Assembly: GCA_031549625.1 (NCBI GenBank)
Contig: JAVBPK010000119.1
Span: 1 to 22,400, forward strand
Direction: 5' to 3'
Length of the DNA stretch: 22,400 bases
From: JAISXK01 sp031549625
GTDB taxonomy: Bacteria; Bacillota; Clostridia; Christensenellales; CAG-138
Below are positions 8,470 through 15,023 of the stretch, piece after piece (position 1 is the first letter of the stretch; each line of letters opens with the position of its first letter). The translations under genes and the position numbers were made by a program. Below the pieces are notes generated by a model. That model did no database searches, was not told the DNA's origin, and was given only the letters and a program-made list of their open reading frames with translations.

Positions 8470-8478
8470 TGCTATAGT
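8470..8478 (+). promoter_or_regulatory. Possible extended -10 promoter of the YheO-like regulator gene
   Basis: TGCTATAGT (8470-8478) is a good extended -10, but no -35 box is recognisable at the right distance. Transcription would begin very close to the ribosome binding site (8484-8493), leaving almost no leader. An AT-rich inverted repeat TTTAG/CTAAA (8427-8441) lies just upstream and could be a protein-binding site. Confidence 0.35.
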
Positions 8479-8500
8479 GAACGAGGAAGGAAGTGGGCGA

Positions 8501-9115
8501 ATGACAAGGGAATTTCTCAAACGCATGGCTGTGGCGCTTGCCGCACAATTTGGCGACAACTGCGAAGTCGTTGTACACGATCTCACCAAAGCGGACAACA
8601 CCATCGTAGCCATCGAAAACGGCCACGTCAGCAACCGCAAGGTAGGCGACGGCCCTTCTCACATCGTGCTTGAAGCCATGACCCGGCCGCCGGAAGAGCT
8701 CATCGACCAGCTGGGCTATTTGAGCAAAACGCACGACGGGCGCATCTTAAAGTCCAGCACCGTGTATATCCGCGACGACGACGGCAAGGTGACAGGCGTA
8801 TTTTCCATCAACCATGATATTACCGGCTTATTGATGGCGGAAAGCGCGGTCAAGTCCATCATCAACCATGTGGAAGATCAAAAGCCCGAGCGCATCCCGC
8901 AAAACGTCAACGACTTGCTCGACGATCTCATCGACGAAAGCGTGGCGACCATTGGAAAGCCCGTGGCGCTTATGACAAAAGAAGACAAAATTCGCGCCAT
9001 CCAGTTTCTAAACAACGCGGGCGCTTTCCTCATAACCAAAAGCGGCGATAAAGTGGCCAAACACTTTGGTATTTCCAAATACACGCTGTATTCCTACATC
9101 GACGCTAAAAGCTGA
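8501..9115 (+). CDS. YheO/DauR-like transcriptional regulator (PAS-like domain + HTH)
   Basis: The 204-residue protein has an N-terminal YheO-type PAS-like sensor domain (about 6-115; features VVVHDL, STVYIRDDDGKVTGVFSINHDIT) and a C-terminal DauR-like helix-turn-helix (about 155-202; KHFGISKYTLYSYI as recognition part). Family members such as DauR control amino-acid catabolism. Here it lies 110 bases ahead of ygeY and ygeW in the same direction, so it probably senses a substrate or product of that module. A GTG at 8477 is in frame, but AGGAAGGAAG lies just before ATG 8501. The ligand cannot be read from the sequence. Confidence 0.85.
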   Translation: MTREFLKRMAVALAAQFGDNCEVVVHDLTKADNTIVAIENGHVSNRKVGDGPSHIVLEAMTRPPEELIDQLGYLSKTHDGRILKSSTVYIRDDDGKVTGVFSINHDITGLLMAESAVKSIINHVEDQKPERIPQNVNDLLDDLIDESVATIGKPVALMTKEDKIRAIQFLNNAGAFLITKSGDKVAKHFGISKYTLYSYIDAKS

Positions 9116-9155
9116 CGCGCACTTCCCGGCCGTATTTCCCCGGCACAGTGTTTTT

Positions 9156-9176
9156 GCCGCAACCTTTCGGTTCGGC
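9156..9176 (+). other. Small hairpin between regulator and ygeY
   Basis: GCCGCAACC and GGTTCGGC can form eight pairs with one bulged C and a TTTC loop. No U-tract follows, so it is not a standard terminator. It could stabilise or process a shared transcript, or be an operator for the upstream regulator. Confidence 0.35.
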
Positions 9177-9225
9177 CACATATAACAGATTCTTTTCATT
9201 ATTTAACCAGCCAAGGAGGATTATC

Positions 9226-10419
9226 ATGGAATTCGCAAGCATACGTCAGGCCTCGGAACAATACTTGCCGCAAATGACCAAATTTCTGCGCGACCTCGTT
9301 AAAATTCCCGGTGAAAGCTGCACGGAAGAGGGCGTTATCCACCGCATCGCGGAAGAAATGAGAGCACTTCAATTCGATAAGGTTGAAATCGATCCCATGG
9401 GCAACGTGCTCGGCTATATGGGCAACGGGGGCACGATCATCGCATTTGACGCGCACATCGATACCGTTGGCCTCGGCGAGCTGGGCAACTGGAAATTTGA
9501 CCCTTACGAAGGGTATGAAGACGACGAATGCATCGGCGGCCGCGGCACGTCCGACCAGCTTGGCGGCATCGTATCCGCCGTGTATGGCGCCAAAATCATG
9601 AAAGACAAAGGCCTTATCCCCGCCGACAAAACAGTACTCGTAACCGGCACCGTGCAGGAAGAAGACTGCGACGGCCTCTGCTGGCAATATATCATCAACG
9701 AAGGTAAAATTCGCCCGGAATTCGTGGTAATCACCGAACCTACAAACGGCAATATCTACCGCGGCCACCGTGGCCGTATGGAAATTCGCGTGGAAGTCAA
9801 GGGCGTCTCGTGCCACGGCTCCGCGCCCGAACGCGGCGACAACGCCATATACAAAATGGCGGAAATCATCGCCGAAGTAAAAGCACTGAACGACCGGCTG
9901 CATTACGATCCCTTCCTCGGCAAAGGCACCCTCGCCGTATCCCAGATATTCTACAACAGCCCGTCCCGCTGCGCCGTTGCGGATATGTGCGCCATTTCCG
10001 TCGACCGCCGCTTAACCGATGGCGAGACCTACCTTTCCGCCCAGGAAGAAATCCGCGCTTTGCCCTCCGTGAAAAAATACGGCGCGGAAGTGAGCATGTA
10101 TAAATACGACAGCCCTTCCTGGACAAACCTGGTTTATCCCACCGATTGCTACTTCCCCACATGGGTTCTGCCGGAAACACATCCCGCCTGCCGCGCGCTC
10201 GTGGAAAGTTTTGAAGGCATGTTCGGCGCGCCCAAAGTAGATAAATGGACGTTTTCCACAAACGCCGTTTCCATTATGGGCCGCGAAGGCATCCCCTGCA
10301 TCGGCCTGGGGCCAGGCAAAGAAGAGGAAGCCCACGCGCCAAACGAAAAAACCTGGAAGGCCGATCTCGTCAAATGTGCCGCCATCTACGCGGCCGTACC
10401 TTCCTTATATAAGAAATAA
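9226..10419 (+). CDS. ygeY: YgeY-type M20 family metallohydrolase
   Basis: Member of the M20/M28 di-zinc hydrolases, closest by pattern to YgeY (annotated as putative selenium metabolism hydrolase). The 397-residue protein carries the full metal set: His77 and Asp79 (AHIDTVG), bridging Asp110 (GTSDQLGG), catalytic Glu145 and Glu146 (VQEEDCDG), Glu171 (ITEPTN) and His370 (EEEAHAPNE). A dimerisation lid segment follows RGHRGRMEI. Start ATG 9226 has AAGGAGG at 9213-9219; the frame extends further upstream without a ribosome binding site. Only 15 bases separate it from ygeW. In E. coli and gut anaerobes ygeY and ygeW belong to a gene set needed for anaerobic purine/urate breakdown. The reaction of this protein is inferred only at family level. 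Confidence 0.88.
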   Translation: MEFASIRQASEQYLPQMTKFLRDLVKIPGESCTEEGVIHRIAEEMRALQFDKVEIDPMGNVLGYMGNGGTIIAFDAHIDTVGLGELGNWKFDPYEGYEDDECIGGRGTSDQLGGIVSAVYGAKIMKDKGLIPADKTVLVTGTVQEEDCDGLCWQYIINEGKIRPEFVVITEPTNGNIYRGHRGRMEIRVEVKGVSCHGSAPERGDNAIYKMAEIIAEVKALNDRLHYDPFLGKGTLAVSQIFYNSPSRCAVADMCAISVDRRLTDGETYLSAQEEIRALPSVKKYGAEVSMYKYDSPSWTNLVYPTDCYFPTWVLPETHPACRALVESFEGMFGAPKVDKWTFSTNAVSIMGREGIPCIGLGPGKEEEAHAPNEKTWKADLVKCAAIYAAVPSLYKK

Positions 10420-10434
10420 CAGGAGGCAATCTTC

Positions 10435-11631
10435 ATGAGCAACGTCAAACAATACACAGACCGCTTAAGCAAATTGGCCTATAGCAATATGTATAATGGC
10501 GATTTTTTCCTGACCTGGGAAAAATCCCGCGATGAACTGGAAGCCGTTTTCGCCGTGGCCGACGCGCTGCGCCACTTGCGCGAAAACAATATCTCTACAA
10601 AGATATTTGACAGCGGCCTTGGCGTTTCGCTTTTCCGCGATAATTCCACCCGCACCCGTTTCTCTTTCGCTTCTGCCTGCAACCTGCTGGGCCTCGAAGT
10701 GCAAGACCTTGACGAAGGCAAAAGCCAGGTTGCCCATGGCGAAACCGTGCGCGAAACCGCCAATATGATCTCCTTTATGGCGGACGTTATCGGCATACGT
10801 GACGATATGTACATCGGCAAAGGCAACTCCTACATGCGCGAGGTTGTTTCCGCCGTTACCGAAGGCAATAAAGCGGGCGTGCTTGAACAAAAACCCACGC
10901 TCGTAAACCTGCAATGTGATATCGACCACCCCACGCAATCCATGGCCGATATGCTGCACCTTATCCACGAGTTTGGCGGCGTAGAAAACCTCAAAGGCAA
11001 AAAGATCGCCATGACATGGGCGTACTCCCCCTCTTACGGCAAGCCGCTTTCCGTACCCCAGGGCATCATCGGCCTCATGACCCGCATGGGCATGGACGTG
11101 ACCCTTGCCCACCCGCAAGGCTACGAAGTGATGAGCGACGTCATCGATGTCGCCAAAGCCAATGCTTCTCAGTTTGGCGGCAAATTCGAAGTGTGCAACT
11201 CTATGGCCGACGCCTTCCGCGGGGCGGACGTGGTATACCCCAAAAGCTGGGCACCCTTCAAAGCCATGGAAAAACGCACCGAGCTTTACGGCAACGGCGA
11301 CTTTGACGGCATTAAGGCGCTGGAAAAAGAATTGCTTGCGCAAAACGCGCAGCATAAAGATTGGGAGTGTACCGAAGAGCTCATGAAGCTGACAAATGGC
11401 GGCAAGGCCCTGTACATGCACTGCCTGCCTGCCGATATTTCCGGCGTAAGCTGCAAAGAGGGCGAAGTGGCCGCTTCCGTTTTCGAACGCTACCGCGACC
11501 CGCTTTACAAAGAAGCCTCCTTCAAGCCATACGTCATCGCCGCCATGATCTTTCTCGCAAAGGTCAAAAACCCCGAACAAACGCTGCACGCGCTGGAAAC
11601 ACGGGGCCTCGCCCGCTGGTTTGGGCAATAG
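10435..11631 (+). CDS. ygeW: Knotted carbamoyltransferase YgeW
   Basis: Belongs to the aspartate/ornithine carbamoyltransferase superfamily, YgeW branch. The 398-residue protein has the carbamoyl-phosphate loop STRTR (71-75), HPTQ (165-168) and HCLPA (329-333) of ornithine-type enzymes. It also has the longer sequence (398 rather than about 310-335) typical of YgeW. Start ATG 10435 follows AGGAGG (10421-10426). It directly follows ygeY and is surely co-transcribed. Its natural acceptor is not established to my knowledge. In catabolic settings such enzymes run backwards, yielding carbamoyl phosphate for ATP formation by carbamate kinase; no carbamate kinase lies in this window. Followed by two hairpins. 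Confidence 0.92.
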   Translation: MSNVKQYTDRLSKLAYSNMYNGDFFLTWEKSRDELEAVFAVADALRHLRENNISTKIFDSGLGVSLFRDNSTRTRFSFASACNLLGLEVQDLDEGKSQVAHGETVRETANMISFMADVIGIRDDMYIGKGNSYMREVVSAVTEGNKAGVLEQKPTLVNLQCDIDHPTQSMADMLHLIHEFGGVENLKGKKIAMTWAYSPSYGKPLSVPQGIIGLMTRMGMDVTLAHPQGYEVMSDVIDVAKANASQFGGKFEVCNSMADAFRGADVVYPKSWAPFKAMEKRTELYGNGDFDGIKALEKELLAQNAQHKDWECTEELMKLTNGGKALYMHCLPADISGVSCKEGEVAASVFERYRDPLYKEASFKPYVIAAMIFLAKVKNPEQTLHALETRGLARWFGQ

Positions 11632-11657
11632 CGCCATATAAAGCGAGCGCGTTGGGC

Positions 11658-11707
11658 GGGTACGATAGGGGCACCCGCAAAAGAAGCGCTAGTCCCCTGT
11701 GGTACCC
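11658..11707. repeat. Long imperfect hairpin downstream of ygeW
   Basis: GGGTACGATAGGGG (11658-11671) and CCCCTGTGGTACCC (11694-11707) form a 14-position stem with one mismatch and one G-U on the plus strand, enclosing a 22-base loop. TTTCTTC follows, a poor U-tract. It lies before the true terminator. It may be a REP-like palindromic repeat, a 3'-end stabiliser or a degenerate terminator. Confidence 0.55.
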
Positions 11708-11736
11708 TTTCTTCGCCCATATATGACATTTAATAC

Positions 11737-11772
11737 AAAAAACCACCACGCCGGTACCAGCGCGGTGGTTTT
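11737..11772. terminator. Bidirectional terminator between ygeW and the DUF3829-like gene
   Basis: AAAACCACC (11739-11747) and GGTGGTTTT (11764-11772) are perfect complements. The plus strand ends in TTTTCATTTTT and the minus strand in TTTTTT (11737-11742). The two flanking genes converge here. Confidence 0.85.
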
Positions 11773-11789
11773 CATTTTTCACGAAACGG

Positions 11790-12845
11790 TTACTCGATTG
11801 TGTAGTTGTACTCGCTTACGACGGCGCTCAACTGTTCGGATAACGCATATGGCGTGCCTGTGTCGCTGCGGGCCTTTTTGCCGGATTTGATTAAGTCGTA
11901 CATTTCTGTAGCGCAGGTCTTTAGCTCGGCAAGCTCGCTTTTCAGCAGGCTAAATCGCACTGCGCCCGTAAATGACTGTTCGTTTTCTTTGGCCGCGCTG
12001 TCTTCCGCCATTTCCAAAAACGCAAGCACGCTCTTTGACAAGGCCTCATAGTGCGGCTGAAATTCCTCCATTTTTGTTTTGTGGATATTGTCGCTTGTTA
12101 TTTCGCCCTCTTGCAGGTATTTCATTAATTTCTTGGCGTTCATGATGCTCTCTATGGCATAATACTGGATCATGCAGTTTGCTTCCTTAAGCTCCAAAAG
12201 GCTTGCGTTTTGGTTTGTTTCCACCATCTTCGAGATCGCGTCGTTATACACGTCCCACGGCTCCTGTAGCTGCTCATTCAGCGCCAACAGCTGCGTATGA
12301 TATTCCTGGCCCTTTTCAAAATCGTCGTCTACATAATTTTTAAGATCGTAATAACTTACGATTTTATCCAGCAGCGCCATGGTATCCAATACAACAGGCG
12401 CAAGCTCCTCTACCAGCGTGTCCAACTCCGGCATTTCCGGTTCTTTTTCGACGTAATCCAGCGCCTCCTGCACCATTTTGGTGTAGTACTCACCCATGGA
12501 ATAGGGCGAGTACGGCTGCTTTTGGCTCACCTTTTCTTTGGAACCCAAATATTTGAAATAGCGCTCCAGCGAATCTTGGAAGCGCTCCCCCATCATATTA
12601 GACAAGGTAATATATGCGTTTTCTTTGACTATGCGCGCTTCACGCGCGATGGCCTCCGCCTCTTCCGGCGAAATAGTTGGCCCGGGCGCTTCCGGTTTTT
12701 CTGTTCCCTCTTCCTTCTGGCCTCCTATAGCTGCGCTTGCTTTATCGTACGCGGAAGGAATACCTCCATCGCAACCGCAAACCCCCATAACCATGACCGT
12801 AATCATAACCACAACCAAAAATATGGCTACCCCTTTATTCCTCAT
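11790..12845 (-). CDS. Lipoprotein, DUF3829 (YiiG-like) type
   Basis: The 351-residue protein begins with a signal sequence (hydrophobic 6-22) and a lipobox ending VCGC, giving lipidated Cys25. A Lys/Glu/Pro-rich linker leads to a mostly helical domain (about 70-345). The pattern KENAYITLSNMM, ERYFKYLG and repeated Tyr/Leu heptads resembles the DUF3829/YiiG-like lipoproteins, whose role is unknown. The match is by pattern, so moderately sure. Start ATG 12845 has AGGAGG upstream. It follows the ABC efflux genes on the same strand, but a terminator (12938-12967) separates them. A TTGACT (12897-12902) could serve as -35, without a good -10. Confidence 0.65.
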   Translation of the reverse strand: MRNKGVAIFLVVVMITVMVMGVCGCDGGIPSAYDKASAAIGGQKEEGTEKPEAPGPTISPEEAEAIAREARIVKENAYITLSNMMGERFQDSLERYFKYLGSKEKVSQKQPYSPYSMGEYYTKMVQEALDYVEKEPEMPELDTLVEELAPVVLDTMALLDKIVSYYDLKNYVDDDFEKGQEYHTQLLALNEQLQEPWDVYNDAISKMVETNQNASLLELKEANCMIQYYAIESIMNAKKLMKYLQEGEITSDNIHKTKMEEFQPHYEALSKSVLAFLEMAEDSAAKENEQSFTGAVRFSLLKSELAELKTCATEMYDLIKSGKKARSDTGTPYALSEQLSAVVSEYNYTIE

Positions 12846-12937
12846 CCTACTTCCTCCTGTTTTTCCTTTCCCAAGTTTGGCAGATTCTGTCGTCTAAGTC
12901 AAGCTTTTTACCGTGTTTGCAGGCATGCGGGCAAACC

Positions 12938-12967
12938 AAAAAGAGACGCCTCTCGTGCAGGCGTCTC
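12938..12967 (-). terminator. Terminator of the MacB-type efflux operon
   Basis: GAGACGCCT (12943-12951) and AGGCGTCTC (12959-12967) form a perfect 9-bp stem with a 7-base loop. On the minus strand TTTTT (12938-12942) follows directly. It lies about 100 bases past the permease stop. The stretch 12846-13066 otherwise shows only a weak inverted repeat GTTTGC/GCAAAC (12915-12936) and no gene. Confidence 0.85.
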
Positions 12968-13066
12968 AACCGACAAAGGGAGCGTAATGGGGGGGTGCGG
13001 TGAACGAAAATAATGCCGGCATGGGATAAATAACCCGTTTCATGCCGGGTTCGCATATTCCATGGT

Positions 13067-14317
13067 TTATTCGTAACGCAGCGCTTCTATCGGATCCAGC
13101 TTCGCCGCTTTGTTTGCGGGGTAGTATCCGAAAAATATGCCTATGGCCATGGAAAACCCTGTTGCCAGCGCGATAGAGCCTATTGTCGGGCCGGAAGCCG
13201 AGCCCATCAGAGTGCTTCCGAAATATCCCATTACACCGCCAAGCACAATGCCTATTGCCCCGCCGATGAGGCATACGATCATGCTTTCCACCACGAATTG
13301 TATGCGGATGTTTCCGTTTGTGGCGCCCAGCGCCTTTCGCGTGCCTATCTCGCGCGTGCGCTCCGTAACCGACACGAGCATGATGTTCATCACGCCGATG
13401 CCGCCAACCACCAGCGAAATACCCGCGATAATGGAAAGCGCTATGCTCATCGTGCTCATCACGGTATTGACTTGGCTTGTGATGGCCTCCATACTGATGG
13501 ATGTAACTTGAAAATTCGTATTTTTCTCATAATACCGGTTTAAAAATTTGGTAATGGTTGTGGAAAATTCCTCGCTGTCCACCGTGGACGCCGCCATTAC
13601 CGTTATATTTGTATAGCCCCTATCGCTTCCCGTCAATTTTTTTGCGGTCGTCAGCGGCACATACATGCTCGTGCTCAAGTCTTCTTCCGAGGCAAAGGAT
13701 ATGTTCATCATGGACTGCTCGTATTTATAAACGCCGATTATGCGGAATACATATATGTTTGTGCCCACCGTTACCTTTGTTTCCTGCCCAAGCGCATCGG
13801 CTATATTGCCCTTAAACATTTTATTTACGAATTTATCGGATACTATGGCGACGGACCGTGTGCCCGCTAAATCCTTTTCGTTTATGTTTCGCCCTTGCAA
13901 AAGCGTCACATTGTTGACGTGAAAATACGCTTCGTTTACGCCTGTAGCGCTGACATTGGCATATTTGCGCCCGTCACGCGCCTGGCCGCCGCCCAGATTT
14001 TCCGCCAGGCTAACGCCTTCTATATCGCGGCCATACCGCGCCTGCAGCGATTCTATCATTTCGTCCGTTATCCGGTCGGATTGCTGCATGCTGACGCGCA
14101 CACCCTCATCATTGCGGCGCTGCAAATTGATCATGATGTTGGACGCGCCCAGCGAGCTCATGGACGAGGTCACCGCGCCGCTCATGGAATTGCCCACCGT
14201 CAATATGGCGATGACCGAGCTTATGCCGATGATGATGCCCAGCATCGTGAGCAAGGCGCGCATCTTGTTTGCCTTGAGGCCTTCCCAGGCCAGGCGCATG
14301 CTTTCGGAAATATTCAT
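13067..14317 (-). CDS. ABC transporter permease, MacB/FtsX type
   Basis: The 416-residue protein has the MacB layout: one N-terminal membrane helix (20-41, after LKANKMRALLTMLGI), a large extracytoplasmic MacB-core domain (about 45-280), then a C-terminal FtsX domain with three membrane helices (about 285-405). That domain contains the signature TERTREIGTRKALGA and ends in KLDPIEALRYE. Such permeases do not pump through a membrane channel but transmit ATP-driven motion to an outside adaptor. The start overlaps the ATPase stop by four bases (ATGA), so the two are translationally coupled. Substrates of related Firmicute systems include peptides, antibiotics and lipids; none can be assigned here. 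Confidence 0.92.
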   Translation of the reverse strand: MNISESMRLAWEGLKANKMRALLTMLGIIIGISSVIAILTVGNSMSGAVTSSMSSLGASNIMINLQRRNDEGVRVSMQQSDRITDEMIESLQARYGRDIEGVSLAENLGGGQARDGRKYANVSATGVNEAYFHVNNVTLLQGRNINEKDLAGTRSVAIVSDKFVNKMFKGNIADALGQETKVTVGTNIYVFRIIGVYKYEQSMMNISFASEEDLSTSMYVPLTTAKKLTGSDRGYTNITVMAASTVDSEEFSTTITKFLNRYYEKNTNFQVTSISMEAITSQVNTVMSTMSIALSIIAGISLVVGGIGVMNIMLVSVTERTREIGTRKALGATNGNIRIQFVVESMIVCLIGGAIGIVLGGVMGYFGSTLMGSASGPTIGSIALATGFSMAIGIFFGYYPANKAAKLDPIEALRYE

Positions 14318-15009
14318 GCGGATGGCCTCGCTTTTTCTTCTGTCAGCCAGCCGTCGTGCATGGTGAATATCCGGTCCGTCTCCGCGGCCAGCTCTTTGTT
14401 ATGCGTAATCAGCACGATGGTCTTACGCGTTTCTTTATTCAGTTTGTGAAAAATATCCATAACCAACCGGCCCGTTTTTGAATCCAGCGCGCCCGTTGGT
14501 TCATCCGCCAGCAGCAATGCGGGATTATTTGCCATGGCGCGCGCAATCGCCACGCGCTGCTTTTGGCCGCCGGAAAGTTCGTTTGGCTGGTGGTACATGC
14601 GGTCATCCATTTCTACGATTTCCAGCAATTCCTTGGCGCGCCTTGTGCGCTCCCGCTGCGACATGCCCGCGTACATCATGGGTAATTCCACGTTTTTCAG
14701 CGCGTTTGTGCGCGGGATTAAATTGAAATTTTGGAACACAAAACCGACTTTTTTATTGCGAATGGCAGAAAGCTCCACGTCTTTGGCTTTTTCTATCGCA
14801 GTGCCGTCCAGCACATAGCTTCCCTCCGTCGCCCTGTCCAGCGCGCCGATGAGATTCATAAGCGTGGATTTGCCGGAACCGGACGGCCCAACGATGGCAA
14901 CGAATTCACCTTCCCGCACGACAAACGAGACGCCGTGCAGTATCTCCAATTCGTTTGGATGTCCGATATAAAAGCTCTTTTTGATATTGTCCATTGCGAT
15001 GATGTCCAT
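14314..15009 (-). CDS. ABC transporter ATPase, MacB/LolD type
   Basis: The 231-residue ATPase powers the adjacent permease. Walker A GPSGSGKST (41-49), Q-loop Gln93, signature LSGGQ (145-149), Walker B ALLLADE (164-170, catalytic Glu170) and switch His203 (ITHNKE) are all intact. The frame is open far upstream, but that part lies within the adaptor gene and does not look like ATPase. The start at ATG 15009 lies 14 bases after the adaptor stop, with AGGCGGGG (15018-15025) upstream. ATG 14994 (MDNIKKSF) is a possible alternative. Confidence 0.92.
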   Translation of the reverse strand: MDIIAMDNIKKSFYIGHPNELEILHGVSFVVREGEFVAIVGPSGSGKSTLMNLIGALDRATEGSYVLDGTAIEKAKDVELSAIRNKKVGFVFQNFNLIPRTNALKNVELPMMYAGMSQRERTRRAKELLEIVEMDDRMYHQPNELSGGQKQRVAIARAMANNPALLLADEPTGALDSKTGRLVMDIFHKLNKETRKTIVLITHNKELAAETDRIFTMHDGWLTEEKARPSA

Positions 15010-15023
15010 AGCGCCGGCCCCGC

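Noticed and set aside
10465..11637. 390-codon minus-strand open frame opposite ygeW
   Set aside because: The open frame results from codon bias; the plus-strand frame has STRTR, HPTQ and HCLPA motifs and a strong ribosome binding site.
11650..11772. Possible T-box riboswitch because of GGTACC-containing stems
   Set aside because: No specifier loop, no AGGGTGGTACCGCG consensus, and it lies between converging gene ends rather than before a gene.
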